Source: Pseudomonadota bacterium | Lineage (GTDB): Bacteria; Pseudomonadota; Alphaproteobacteria; Rhizobiales; Xanthobacteraceae | Direction: 5' to 3' | Length of the DNA stretch: 64,000 nucleotides | Assembly: GCA_023422775.1 (NCBI GenBank) | Contig: JAFAGM010000044.1 | Span: forward strand, 1-64,000 | Part shown: positions 44,803 through 53,798 of the stretch, in pieces | Layout of the letters: every line of letters starts with the position of its first letter | Numbering within the stretch: position 1 is the first letter of the stretch | The notes under the pieces: generated by a model | What the model was told of the DNA's origin: nothing | Databases searched by the model: none | The model's input: only the letters and a program-made list of their open reading frames with translations | Made by a program: the position numbers and the translations under genes

Positions 44803-45180
44803 CTACCCCTGCGGCGTCACTGAAATCCGGGCGCAGTCGTGGCGGCCCATCAGGACGCAATCCTGGTTTTTGCGGAGATCGGCGATGCTCACCGCGAGCC
44901 AGATGCCGATTGCGGTCAGCGCCACGGTGAACGCGAGCGCTGCGACATTGGCGAGCATGCGGTGGCGGAAGTCGTCGGGCTCGTCGTGCGGCCGCTCGTA
45001 GCGCGACAGGTCGGCCGCCGTGTGCTGACCGCTTGCGGTGCCGGGTTCCTCGCGGCCGCCGGGTGGCTGGGCCGAGGTGCGCGGCCGGAACTTGAGCACG
45101 ACGTGCTCGGAATCCGTGACGATGGGCCGCTGGGTTTTCACTGCTGTCGTCCGACGCAAATCCGGTACCCTACTTAGCAT
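44803..45180 (-). CDS. Hypothetical protein with one membrane helix
   Basis: 125 residues from the ATG at 45180. A basic, Pro/Glu-rich soluble N-terminal half precedes one membrane helix (about 76-98, LANVAALAFTVALTAIGIWL) and a short tail with NQDCVLMGRHDCA, whose paired Cys could be periplasmic. No known domain. The start is ambiguous; frames upstream to 45246 are open. Confidence 0.5.
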   Translation of the reverse strand: MLSRVPDLRRTTAVKTQRPIVTDSEHVVLKFRPRTSAQPPGGREEPGTASGQHTAADLSRYERPHDEPDDFRHRMLANVAALAFTVALTAIGIWLAVSIADLRKNQDCVLMGRHDCARISVTPQG

Positions 45181-45273
45181 GCCGGCTGCGCTTCCAACAT
45201 CAAATACTGATGCACGCGAACCAGCGATCTGCCTTGTGGCAACCATGGAACCGACTGCCGGCCGCCGCGTTGG

Positions 45274-45756
45274 TCATTCGTCCGGAGGTGTGGCCGGCGG
45301 TTCTGACGCCGGCTCGTCCCTGCCGCCAAGCCTCTTGTGCAGCCAGCGCTCGACCCGGCCGCCGATGGTCAGGACCGCGAAGGTCATCAACAATGCGATA
45401 ATGACCAATCGCCATTGTCCGAGGCCGCATACGATGCCGATGCAGGCCGCCAGCCAGGTGCAGGCGGCGCTGGTGAGCCCGCGAACCCTGAAATGCCGTC
45501 CCGCGTGCACGATGACGCCGGCGCCGAGAAAACCGATCCCGGTCAGGATTCCCTGAATGACGCGGCTGCCCGCGTCCGAAATGATCCTGACATCGCCCGA
45601 ATGGACCATCACCAGCAGCATGGCGGTTGCGAGGCTGACCAGCGACAGCGTCTTCAACCCGATCGGCTTGCCGTGCAGATCGCGGTTGAGGCCGATCGTG
45701 CCGCCCGCCAGCGTGGCGACGCCCAGACGCAATATGATCTCGGTCCAGTCCAGCAC
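45274..45756 (-). CDS. MgtC/SapB family membrane protein
   Basis: 160 residues with four to five helices and the MgtC hallmark LGVATLAGGTIGLNRD, plus GIGFLGAGVIV. Related proteins affect magnesium adaptation or inhibit ATP synthase; this short form lacks the C-terminal ACT-like domain of Salmonella MgtC. It follows the peroxidase-like gene by 22 bp in the same direction. Confidence 0.85.
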   Translation of the reverse strand: MLDWTEIILRLGVATLAGGTIGLNRDLHGKPIGLKTLSLVSLATAMLLVMVHSGDVRIISDAGSRVIQGILTGIGFLGAGVIVHAGRHFRVRGLTSAACTWLAACIGIVCGLGQWRLVIIALLMTFAVLTIGGRVERWLHKRLGGRDEPASEPPATPPDE

Positions 45757-45778
45757 GCGATCGTCCCTGGGGCCCGGC

Positions 45779-46375
45779 TCAGCCCTGTTTCGGCAGCCGT
45801 CCCATCATGTAGAACTCGTCATTGGGGCGCATCGCGGTGACGTTGGCCATCCGGTTCGACAGCGCAAAGAAGGCCGCGATCGCGGCGATGTCCCAGATGT
45901 CGTCGTCGCTGAAGCCGTGGCTCGCAATCTCGGCGAAATCGGCCTCGGAAACCTTGTTCGCCTCCTGGCTCACCTTCATGGCGAAGTCGAGCATGGCGCG
46001 CTGGCGCGGCGTGATATCCGCCTTGCGGTAGTTGACGGCGATCTGGTCGGCGATGACAGGATTTTTCGCCCGGATGCGCAGGATCGCGCCATGCGCGATC
46101 ACGCAATAGTGGCACTGGTTGGCGCTAGAGGTCGCCACCACGATCATCTCGCGCTCCGCCTTGGTCAGGCCGCCGTCCTTTTCCATCAACGCGTCGTGAT
46201 ATGCGAAGAAGGCGCGAAACTCGTCGGGGCGGTAGGCCAGCGACAGGAAGACGTTCGGAACGAAGCCGGATTTTTCCTGCACGGCCAGGATTCGGCTCCG
46301 GATGTCCTCCGGCATTTTGTCGATCGGGGGCGTCGGAAAGCGCTGGGCGGCGGGCTTGGCTGCAGGCTTGGTCAT
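45779..46375 (-). CDS. Carboxymuconolactone decarboxylase / AhpD-like peroxidase-related protein
   Basis: A 198-residue protein of the peroxidase-related (AhpD-like) group with the redox motif QCHYCVIAH (Cys-x-x-Cys plus His). It probably participates in peroxide or thiol redox chemistry; the family also includes aromatic-pathway decarboxylases, but the CxxC favours AhpD-like activity. The N-terminal 15 residues are Lys/Ala-rich and could be an extension. Confidence 0.82.
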   Translation of the reverse strand: MTKPAAKPAAQRFPTPPIDKMPEDIRSRILAVQEKSGFVPNVFLSLAYRPDEFRAFFAYHDALMEKDGGLTKAEREMIVVATSSANQCHYCVIAHGAILRIRAKNPVIADQIAVNYRKADITPRQRAMLDFAMKVSQEANKVSEADFAEIASHGFSDDDIWDIAAIAAFFALSNRMANVTAMRPNDEFYMMGRLPKQG

Positions 46376-46429
46376 GAAAGGGTTCCGGCTAGGGTAGGGG
46401 CCGCGCGAGGCGGCGTTGCCGGAACCATA

Positions 46430-46467
46430 TATCGTTTTCTGGCGAAGTGGATACCGGTCGGCGCGAA
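46430..46467 (+). repeat. Family C dispersed repeat, partial copy 3
   Basis: Contains CGTTTTCTGGCGAAGTGG followed by ATACCGGTCGGCGCG but lacks the GGTTCTGAT hairpin. Probably a decayed copy of the element found at 2962, 12245 and 51996. Confidence 0.6.
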
Positions 46468-46492
46468 CAAATCGCGCGAGGTCCGGGACCGC

Positions 46493-48232
46493 TCAGCGCA
46501 GCGGTTTCTTCAGCAGCGAGAAGCGGTCGGGATCATGCCCCATCGAGGGCTGCAGCATCGGCGCTTCCACCGAGGTCATGATGCGCGCCGCGGGCCGATC
46601 GCCAACGCCGGGATCGTTGGGCACATCGCGATGCGAGGTTGCGCCGCGCCAGCGGTCCAGCACGGCGGAAACGAAATGCATGTCATGGCCGGCGGTAACC
46701 GACGGCGCGGATGCGATGGTGGCTTCGCTGCGCGGCAACTGGTGGACCGGAACTTCCTTGAAGCGCAGGCGCGTCGGCAGCGCCACGCCTTCGCCGAAGG
46801 CCAGCACTTCGCGGGTGCCGAGCGACGGCACGAACGACAACAGGTTCGCGGCGGCATCCGACACCGCCGAACGCAACAGCGCCTGGTCGCGCTCGTTGGC
46901 AAGCCGCATCGCAAACAGCGTGTTGCACTGGGAGATGATGGTGGCGTCGAGTTCGGCCGGACGCTGGGTCACGAGGCCGAGGAAGACGCCGTATTTCCGG
47001 CCTTCCTTGGCGATGCGCGAAACCGCCTTCCGGGTAGGGCCGAAACCGATGTTGCGGTCGGCCGAGGCATAGCGGTGCGCCTCTTCGCAGACGAACAGAA
47101 GCGGCGACACGCCGTCGCTCCACAGGCCGAAATCGAATGCCATGCGGCACAGCACCGACACGACGGAATCGACCACTTCGGCGGGGAAGCCGGCAAGCTG
47201 CATGATGGTCATCGGCCGGCCGTTGGCGGGCAGGCGGAACAGATGGCTGACCACTTCCGCCATGGTGTCGCCGCCGACATTGGCGTTGTCGAACATGAAC
47301 GCGTAGCGGGGATCGTTGCGCACGGTCTCCACGCGCGAGATCAGCTTGTGATAGATGATGCGCGAGGAGCGGTTCTCCAGCTTGCCCATCCGTTCGTCGA
47401 TCAGCGAGATCAGATCGACCAGCCGGTAGGGCACCGGCGTATCCACCGTGTAGCCGCCCGCCCTGGGGTCCATGCGCTTGAGACCGAGCCGGTCGGAGTT
47501 CTGGTACTGGGTATAGATGCCCTTCGCCTGCGGTATGATTTCGGCGAGGATGTCGAGTTCCTCGGGCACGCCGGGACGGCCGCCGAACAGCACGTCGACG
47601 ATCTCTTCGAAATTGAACAGCCAGAACGGCAGTTTCAGGTTGCGCGGGTTGAGCACCAGTGCGCGGTCGCCGAAGCAGCGGCCATATTCGTTGTGCACGT
47701 CAAGCAGGAATACCCGCAGGTTCGGCCGCGCCCTGAGAATCTCGTTCAGCAGCAGCGAAACGCTGGTCGATTTGCCGACGCCGGTGGAGCCGAGTACCGC
47801 GAAGTGCTTGGAGAGCATCTCCTCGACGTCGACATAGGCGATCACGGACTTGTCCTGCTGCAGCGTGCCGACATTGATCTGGTCGGAGCCGCTCGGCGCG
47901 TAGACCGTGCGCAGGTCCTGATTGGTGATGAGGTCGACGGCATCGCCGATGGTCGGATAGTTGGTCACGCCGCGCTGGAATTTGGGCCGCTCGCCGCCGG
48001 AAATCTCGCCGAGCAGGTCGACCGAGGCGGTTGCGATATAGGTATCGGAGTTGGGCAGATCCTCGCACGACACCTCGGTGATCATCGCGATGATGGTTGA
48101 TCCCGTGCAACTAATGCTGATGAAGCGGCCGACGGTGGCGCGCACTTCAGAGACGGGCATCTGGTCTGTCGCAAGTAGTCCGACCCGGGCAAGCGAGCCG
48201 CGCACCGAAATCACACGTCCGAAGGATGTCAC
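46493..48232 (-). CDS. HerA-type ATPase (DUF87)
   Basis: A 579-residue P-loop ATPase of the HerA/FtsK superfamily. An N-terminal HAS beta-barrel-like part (about 1-130) is followed by Walker A GSTGVGKS (148-155), DVHNEYG, Walker B LLFVCEEAH, and a DATIISQCNTLFAMRLAN sensor segment. HerA pairs with the nuclease NurA in archaea and with effectors in some defence systems, but no nuclease, SIR2 or methylase gene is adjacent here, so it looks like the stand-alone alphaproteobacterial form. It uses a GTG start at 48232. Confidence 0.87.
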   Translation of the reverse strand: MTSFGRVISVRGSLARVGLLATDQMPVSEVRATVGRFISISCTGSTIIAMITEVSCEDLPNSDTYIATASVDLLGEISGGERPKFQRGVTNYPTIGDAVDLITNQDLRTVYAPSGSDQINVGTLQQDKSVIAYVDVEEMLSKHFAVLGSTGVGKSTSVSLLLNEILRARPNLRVFLLDVHNEYGRCFGDRALVLNPRNLKLPFWLFNFEEIVDVLFGGRPGVPEELDILAEIIPQAKGIYTQYQNSDRLGLKRMDPRAGGYTVDTPVPYRLVDLISLIDERMGKLENRSSRIIYHKLISRVETVRNDPRYAFMFDNANVGGDTMAEVVSHLFRLPANGRPMTIMQLAGFPAEVVDSVVSVLCRMAFDFGLWSDGVSPLLFVCEEAHRYASADRNIGFGPTRKAVSRIAKEGRKYGVFLGLVTQRPAELDATIISQCNTLFAMRLANERDQALLRSAVSDAAANLLSFVPSLGTREVLAFGEGVALPTRLRFKEVPVHQLPRSEATIASAPSVTAGHDMHFVSAVLDRWRGATSHRDVPNDPGVGDRPAARIMTSVEAPMLQPSMGHDPDRFSLLKKPLR

Positions 48233-48734
48233 AATGTTGAACCTGAATGTCTCGAGATGGGTCTGGTTCAGTATGGGCAGTTCCAGCTAGCGAAACGGTT
48301 AAGCCGGCGCGATCCCACATCGGCTAAATCCGCTTCATCGTGGTCACAATTCATTCTGCAACAGGGAATCGTGCGCTGGCTGAGATACGAGTTAAGCAGG
48401 AAAATCAGACCTTTCTCGCATCGTCGGTCTCGCCTTACCGTCGTTTCATATTAATCTCCCGTTTACCATCGCGCAGGAGAGTTCCGTTGGATGACCGCCC
48501 GCTAACCCGCTAATCCCGATCAGGATCGGAACCTGCGCGAGTACCACGGTAACGGATTGCTAACCGCAAGTTGTAACCCGTCATCCACCTGTACGGCGCA
48601 CGATGCTGCCGGGACGCAGCCGGCAGCATTCAATCGCCGGCCTTGCGTTCAATTGCACGCTCGATTCTGGTCTGGCGCATCAGCGTCGCCGACCGCTCGA
48701 CATTTTGCGGGATATGCGCGGGGAGGCACCTCGG
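48233..48734. other. 502-bp divergent intergenic region, HerA / GGDEF-EAL genes
   Basis: No gene supported. It holds AT-rich patches (48446-48456, TTCATATTAAT), a GTTTACCAT (CtrA half-site-like) at about 48461-48469 and a small inverted repeat CCGATC-AG-GATCGG at 48516-48529. Promoters for the two divergent genes are expected here. Confidence 0.45.
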
Positions 48735-50645
48735 GTGAGCATCGATAGCGGCCATCAATCGCCGGGCGGCACTGCCGGTCCTTCGGACAGAGCGGGCAGG
48801 ATCAGGCTGCTTGGCGTGTGCGGCCTCTATCTGGCGGCGTCGGTCGCAGCCGATGTCGCTACCCTGGCATGGAGCGTGCGTGACCGCGTCCTGCTGGCGC
48901 TGGTCGTCAGCCTTGCCATGGCAGCCGGCTGGCTGCTGAGACGCCATCGGTTGACCGAACAGCGGATGGCGGCGGAGCGGCGGCAGCTTTCGATCGCCGT
49001 GAACAATATTCCGCAGGGGCTTGTTCTCTACGATGGATCCGCGCGGGTCATCACTTGCAACGAGCCCTATCTGGAGATGTTCGGCCTGTCGCCTGACGTG
49101 GCCGGGCCGGGCTGCACCATGCAGCGGCTGATCGCGCACCGCAAGGAGACCGGTTCGTTCGAGGGCGACGTCGACGAGTTCTGCAACGCGATCATACAAA
49201 AGGTGTCGCTCGGGAAGGCCACGCGCCAGCTCACGCAGGCGCCGGGCGGCCGCGCGATCGAGATCATCAACCGGCCCCTGAAGGAGGGCGGGTGGGTCGC
49301 CACCATCGAAGACATCACCGAGCGTACCCGCGCCGACGAGAAGATCGCGCGCCTTGCGCATTACGACGCGCTGACGGACCTTCCCAACAGGACCTTGTTC
49401 CGCGCGCGGCTCGAGCAGGCGCTGGAGGCGATGCGGCCCGGCCAGCAACTGGCCGTCCTTTATATCGACATCGACGAGTTCAAGGGCGTCAACGACGCCC
49501 TCGGCCATCCGATCGGAGATGAACTCCTCAAAGGCGTCGCCGGGCGCTTGCGCGGATGCCTCAAGGACACCGACGTGGCGGCCCGGCTCGGCGGCGATGA
49601 GTTCGCGGTGATTCAAACCGCCATGACGCATGTGACGGAAACCACGCAGCTCGTCGATGAAATCCACTCGGCGATCCGCGAGCCCTTCGAATGCGCGGGC
49701 CATCTGATCACCACCGATGCCAGCATCGGCATTGCGCTCGCGCCGGCCGATGGGCTCGATCTCGATCAGTTGTTGAGGAACGCGGACCTCGCGCTGTACG
49801 GCGCCAAGGGCGACGGGCGGCGGACCCACCGGTTCTTCGAAGCCGGCATGGATGAACGCGCCAGGGCGCGCCGAAGCCTCGAACTGGAGCTTCGCCGGGC
49901 GATCGCCGACGGCGCCCTCGAAGTGTATTTTCAGCCGATCGTCGATATCGAGAGCGGACAGATCAGTTCCTGCGAGGCGCTGCTGCGATGGCAGCACCCC
50001 CAGCGGGGCATGATCCCGTCCACCGAATTCATTTCGATCGCCGAAGAGACCGGCCTGATCAACCAGCTCGGCCAGTGGGTGCTCGGCACCGCCTGCGCCG
50101 AAGCCGTCAACTGGCCGGATCACGTCCGCGTCGCAGTCAATGTTTCGCCGATCCAATTCAGGAGCAAGACGCTGGCGCTGAATGTCGCCAGGACGCTCGC
50201 GGCATCCGGCCTTCCCGCAAGCCGGCTGGAGCTCGAAATCACCGAGGCGGTGCTCATTCGCGACGATGACGCCGCGCTGGAGGTGCTGCATCAATTGCGC
50301 AAGGCTGGCGTCCGGGTTGCGCTGGACGATTTCGGCACCGGCTACTCCTCGCTGAGCTATCTGCAGCGCTTCCCGTTCGACAAGATCAAGATCGATCGCT
50401 CCTTCATCAAGGATCTGGCCGGCCCCGGCGCTTCCTCGTCCATCGTCCAGGCGGTGGTGAACATCGCCGCCGCCAGCGACATGATGACGACGGCGGAGGG
50501 CGTCGAAACCGAACAGCAGCGGAACCTGCTCTTCATCCTTGGCTGCAACCAGATGCAGGGCCATTTGTTCAGCCCGGCGGTACCGGCCGCCGACGTCAGG
50601 CGGTTGTTGTTCTCGCACCGCGGCAGAGCGATGTCGGCGGCTTGA
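48735..50645 (+). CDS. Membrane PAS-GGDEF-EAL protein (c-di-GMP turnover)
   Basis: A 636-residue bifunctional c-di-GMP signalling protein. Order: two membrane helices (about 20-70), a PAS domain with NNIPQGLVLYDG, a GGDEF domain with intact RLGGDEFAVI, then an EAL domain with intact EALLRW, NVSPIQF, DDFGTGYSSLSYL and KIDRSFI. Both active sites look complete, so net direction of turnover is not predictable. The GTG at 48735 is chosen from GGGAGG at 8 bp; an in-frame ATG lies at 48714. Confidence 0.9.
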   Translation: MSIDSGHQSPGGTAGPSDRAGRIRLLGVCGLYLAASVAADVATLAWSVRDRVLLALVVSLAMAAGWLLRRHRLTEQRMAAERRQLSIAVNNIPQGLVLYDGSARVITCNEPYLEMFGLSPDVAGPGCTMQRLIAHRKETGSFEGDVDEFCNAIIQKVSLGKATRQLTQAPGGRAIEIINRPLKEGGWVATIEDITERTRADEKIARLAHYDALTDLPNRTLFRARLEQALEAMRPGQQLAVLYIDIDEFKGVNDALGHPIGDELLKGVAGRLRGCLKDTDVAARLGGDEFAVIQTAMTHVTETTQLVDEIHSAIREPFECAGHLITTDASIGIALAPADGLDLDQLLRNADLALYGAKGDGRRTHRFFEAGMDERARARRSLELELRRAIADGALEVYFQPIVDIESGQISSCEALLRWQHPQRGMIPSTEFISIAEETGLINQLGQWVLGTACAEAVNWPDHVRVAVNVSPIQFRSKTLALNVARTLAASGLPASRLELEITEAVLIRDDDAALEVLHQLRKAGVRVALDDFGTGYSSLSYLQRFPFDKIKIDRSFIKDLAGPGASSSIVQAVVNIAAASDMMTTAEGVETEQQRNLLFILGCNQMQGHLFSPAVPAADVRRLLFSHRGRAMSAA

Positions 50646-50700
50646 AACGCCGGGCGCGGCTTGCTATCGACGATGAGGCAAAAATAAGAAACTGGGCAGG

Positions 50701-51990
50701 GTGGAACGCGATGAACCGCGACCGCACGTCTTGAGCGACCTTGCGCGGCCTTCCGCGCTCGCACCATTCCGGATCCGGAATTACCGCTTCCAGTGGCCCG
50801 CCGATCTGCTCACCTCGTGGGCGTTCGAGATGGAGACGCTGATCCTCGGCTGGTACGTGCTGGTCGAGACCGGGTCCGTGCTGCTGCTCACCCTGTTCGC
50901 CTCCCTCAGCTATGTCGGTACGCTGGTAGCCCCGATGTTCGGCGTTCTCGGCGACCGGATCGGCCATCGCGACGTGCTGGCAATGATGCGGGCGACCTAC
51001 GCGGTGCTTGCCGCCGTGCTGATGACGCTGGCGCTTTCGGGCCAGCTCGCGCCGCTCTATGTCTTCATCGTCGCGGCGCTGATGGGCATCGTCCGGCCGT
51101 CGGACCTCGGCGTGCGCGGTGCGCTGGTCGCGACCATCATGCCGCACGACCAGTTGATCGGGGCGATCAGCATCTCCCGCACCACGATGGACACCGCGCG
51201 CATCGCAGGCGCCCTGAGCGGCGCCGGATTGTTCGCAGCACTCGGCATGGGGCCGGCCTATGTGGCGATCGTCTGCCTCTACATCGCCGCCACCGCGCTG
51301 ACACTGTGCGTGGTCGCGCCGGCGAAGCCCGGTTCTGCTGGCAGGGCCGTCGATGCCGCGCTGCATGCCTCGCCGCTGCGCGACCTGAAGGAGGGGGTGG
51401 CCTACGTCTGGACCACGCCGCGCATGCAGGCCGCCCTCTGGGTGGCGTTCCTGGCCAACCTGACGGCGTACCCGCTCACCAACGGCCTGCTGCCCTATAT
51501 CGCCAAGGCGATCTACGGCACCAACCAGACCGGGCTCGGATATCTGTCGGCGAGTTTCGCGATCGGCTCGCTGGCCGGTTCGATCGTGCTGAGCCTGATC
51601 CGCGATATAAGGGTGGCGCGGCTGATGATCGGCGCCACCGTCGTCTGGTACGTGACCCTGCTGGTCTTCGTGCAGATGCAGACGGTGCCGACCGCGATCG
51701 CCTGCCTGATGGTGGCGGGATTCTCGCAGAGCCTCGCCATGATCTCGATCGCGGTCATCCTGATGCGGACCGCGAGCGAGAGTTTCCGCGGCCGGGTAAT
51801 GGGCGTCCGCATGATGGTGATCTACGGCCTGCCGCTCGGCCTGCTCGCTGCCGGCAGCCTGATCGACGAGATCGGCTTTGCCTTGACCGGCACGCTCTAC
51901 GCCGCGGCCGGCCTCGCGCTGATGCTGGCGATCGTGCTGCACTGGCGCGCCGATCTCTGGCACCTGCACGCGCCGGCGAACGCGCGGTGA
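50701..51990 (+). CDS. MFS transporter
   Basis: A 429-residue 12-helix major facilitator of the enterobactin-exporter-like group (MFS_3). Motif A appears as GVLGDRIGHRDVL between helices 2 and 3. The N-terminus APFRIRNYRFQWPADLL is typical. Substrate unknown. Start: GTG at 50701, with TTG at 50731 possible. It is followed by a family C repeat. Confidence 0.85.
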   Translation: MERDEPRPHVLSDLARPSALAPFRIRNYRFQWPADLLTSWAFEMETLILGWYVLVETGSVLLLTLFASLSYVGTLVAPMFGVLGDRIGHRDVLAMMRATYAVLAAVLMTLALSGQLAPLYVFIVAALMGIVRPSDLGVRGALVATIMPHDQLIGAISISRTTMDTARIAGALSGAGLFAALGMGPAYVAIVCLYIAATALTLCVVAPAKPGSAGRAVDAALHASPLRDLKEGVAYVWTTPRMQAALWVAFLANLTAYPLTNGLLPYIAKAIYGTNQTGLGYLSASFAIGSLAGSIVLSLIRDIRVARLMIGATVVWYVTLLVFVQMQTVPTAIACLMVAGFSQSLAMISIAVILMRTASESFRGRVMGVRMMVIYGLPLGLLAAGSLIDEIGFALTGTLYAAAGLALMLAIVLHWRADLWHLHAPANAR

Positions 51991-51995
51991 TCTAT

Positions 51996-52094
51996 AGCGT
52001 TTTCAAGCGAAGTGGATACCGGTTCGCGTAAAGAAAGCGCGTCAAGACAAAAACTAGAGCCCGGTTCTGATTCAATCAGAACCGAAAAGGCTCT
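51996..52094 (+). repeat. Family C dispersed repeat, copy 4
   Basis: Contains AGCGTTTTCAAGCGAAGTGG, ATACCGGTTCGCGTAAAG and AAAGCGCGTCAAGACAAAAA, then the hairpin arms CGGTTCTGATT and AATCAGAACCG, closed by GAGCC/GGCTC. It sits directly after the MFS stop and before a receptor-gene relic. Confidence 0.82.
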
Positions 52095-52114
52095 GACCGC
52101 GCGGACCAGTCGCC

Positions 52115-52174
52115 TCACTGCATCCTGATATTGGCTTCCTTCAGCACCGGCTCCCACTTCATGGCTTCCGCGCG
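52115..52174 (-). pseudogene. 3' remnant of a Bug/TctC receptor gene
   Basis: In the minus strand the last codons read EAMKWEPVLKEANIRMQ followed by TGA (52115-52117). KW...V-K-x-A-N/G-I is the normal C-terminus of Bug receptors, such as the intact one at 22628-23596. No further Bug sequence can be followed upstream of about 52174; a TetR gene begins 94 bp away. This is the leftover of a deleted gene, most likely lost by recombination at the catabolic island edge. Confidence 0.6.
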
Positions 52175-52224
52175 CGCATGACGGCGCCGACATTATGCAG
52201 ATTATTTGTTGACTGAACCTGATA

Positions 52225-52244
52225 ATTTGTACGATCGTACAAAT
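52225..52244. promoter_or_regulatory. Perfect 20-bp palindromic operator upstream of TetR gene
   Basis: ATTTGTACGATCGTACAAAT is a perfect palindrome 23 bp before the TetR start. The TGTACGATCGTACA type core is common for TetR-family sites, so the regulator probably represses its own operon here. Confidence 0.75.
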
Positions 52245-52267
52245 CTAGGGAGCAGAAAGCAAATCCG

Positions 52268-52987
52268 ATGACGCGAAACCCCAACATGCGGGAAGCGATC
52301 CTGAGCGCGGCCGAATTGCTGTTCTCGACCCGTGGCTTCAACGCCGTTTCGATCCGCGACATTGCGCTGGAAGCGGGCGCCAATCCCGGCAGCATCACCT
52401 ATCACTTCAAGACCAAGGACGGCCTGCTGCTGGAAATCTACAAGCGGCACTGCGGCCCGATGAACAAACGGCGCATCGAACTGCTGGTGGCGGCACGACG
52501 CGTGCGCGACGTGCAGGACCGGCTGGAGGCGATCGTGCGCGCCTACGTGCAGCCGGCGTTTTCGTCCAGCAGCGACCTCGCCGGCGGCGGAGCGCGGTTC
52601 ACGCGGCTGCGCGCGGTGATGTCGGCGGAAGGCAACCCTGTCGTGGGCCGCATCATCGCCGAAATCTTCGACGACACGACAACAGTCTTTATCGACGCGA
52701 TCGGGGAGAGCCTGCCGCATCTGCCGCGGACGGCGATCGTCTGGCGGTCGCAGTTCCTGCTCGGCGGGCTCTATTACACGCTGGTCAATCCGGAGCGGGT
52801 GACGCGCCTGTCACGCGGCGAAGCCGACGGCGGCGACATGGCGGAAGCGATCGAGCAGATCGTCGCTTCGACGGTCGCTTCGCTGCGGGCCTCCGATGTC
52901 AACGATCCCGGGCGCATGACGGACGTTGAGCGAGGTCCGGCGAAGTCCGGCGTGCGAAACCGCAAATCGCCTGCGGATGCGAAATGA
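52268..52987 (+). CDS. TetR family transcriptional regulator
   Basis: 239 residues: an N-terminal helix-turn-helix (MREAILSAAELLFSTRGFNAVSIRDIALEAG, then NPGSITYHFKTKDGLL), a ligand-binding domain and a basic 30-residue C-terminal tail (GVRNRKSPADAK). A perfect 20-bp palindrome lies 23 bp upstream. It is the first gene of the plus-strand run of hydrolase, decarboxylase-like and dioxygenase genes, so it most likely controls that catabolic set; the effector is unknown. Confidence 0.9.
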   Translation: MTRNPNMREAILSAAELLFSTRGFNAVSIRDIALEAGANPGSITYHFKTKDGLLLEIYKRHCGPMNKRRIELLVAARRVRDVQDRLEAIVRAYVQPAFSSSSDLAGGGARFTRLRAVMSAEGNPVVGRIIAEIFDDTTTVFIDAIGESLPHLPRTAIVWRSQFLLGGLYYTLVNPERVTRLSRGEADGGDMAEAIEQIVASTVASLRASDVNDPGRMTDVERGPAKSGVRNRKSPADAK

Positions 52988-53021
52988 GCCCTTCAACAAA
53001 CGAACGAGGAAATCCCCGATC

Positions 53022-53747
53022 ATGAACAACGCTGGCAAAACGGGCCTTGTGGTCACGGCGCATCCCGGGGATTTCGTCTGGCGCGCGGGCGGCGCGATCG
53101 CGCTGCACGCCAGGAAAGGCTATCGCATCAAGATCGCCTGCCTGTCGTTCGGCGAGCGCGGCGAGAGCCAGTTCGCCTGGAAGGAGGCCGGCGCCACGAT
53201 GGAGAAGGTCAAGGCCGGCCGCCGCGACGAGGCGCAGCGCGCGGCCGAGATGCTGGGAGCGGAGATCGAGTTCTTCGACGCAGGCGATTATCCGCTGCGG
53301 CTGACGGAGGCGCATTTCGACCGCATGGTCGACATCTACCGCGAACTCAATCCGTCCTTCGTGCTCACCCATGCGCTGCAAGACCCCTACAATTTCGATC
53401 ATCCCAACGCCGCGCATTTCGCCCAGGAAACCCGCGTGGTCGCGCAGGCGATGGGCCACAAGCCCGGCGCCAAATACAGCTATTCGGCCCCGCCGGTATT
53501 CCTGTTCGAGCCGCACCAGCCGGAGATGTGCAATTTCAAGCCGCAGGTGATCCTCAACATCGACGAGGTCTGGGAGATCAAGCGCAGGACGTTCGAGATT
53601 CTCGCCGCGCAGAAGCATCTGTGGGCCTATTATGAGCGGGTCGCGTTGCAGCGGGGCGTGCAGGGCGGCCGCAATACCGGCAAGCCGATGACCTATGGCG
53701 AGGCCTATCAACGGCTGTTCCCGATGGCGATGGAGGAACTGGCATGA
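53022..53747 (+). CDS. PIG-L family hydrolase, 4-oxalomesaconate hydratase-like
   Basis: 241 residues of the LmbE/PIG-L fold. The metal site AHPGD-x-x-W and the later HALQDPYNFDHPNAAH supply His and Asp ligands. PIG-L enzymes are usually N-deacetylases, but GalB, the 4-oxalomesaconate hydratase of gallate degradation, is in this family. The neighbouring dioxygenase and decarboxylase-like genes make a GalB-like role plausible. The first motif reads HPGD rather than the usual HPDD. Confidence 0.78.
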   Translation: MNNAGKTGLVVTAHPGDFVWRAGGAIALHARKGYRIKIACLSFGERGESQFAWKEAGATMEKVKAGRRDEAQRAAEMLGAEIEFFDAGDYPLRLTEAHFDRMVDIYRELNPSFVLTHALQDPYNFDHPNAAHFAQETRVVAQAMGHKPGAKYSYSAPPVFLFEPHQPEMCNFKPQVILNIDEVWEIKRRTFEILAAQKHLWAYYERVALQRGVQGGRNTGKPMTYGEAYQRLFPMAMEELA

Positions 53748-53791
53748 AGACGGCCGTCGCCGGAATTATCGATGCGCCGGGGGAGGGCTGA
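53744..53791 (+). CDS. 15-codon mini-ORF overlapping two genes
   Basis: Starts in the ATGA overlap with the PIG-L stop, with GATGGAGGAAC just upstream, and reads MKTAVAGIIDAPGEG. It ends 8 bp before the next start. It may couple translation of the flanking genes or be the 5' stub of a deleted gene. Function is not claimed. Confidence 0.3.
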   Translation: MKTAVAGIIDAPGEG

Positions 53792-53798
53792 GGTGGCA

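Noticed and set aside
45557..48100. 847-residue plus-strand open frame opposite the HerA-type ATPase and AhpD-like genes
   Set aside because: Composition-driven shadow (His/Arg/Val repeats) of the real minus-strand coding genes with clear motifs.
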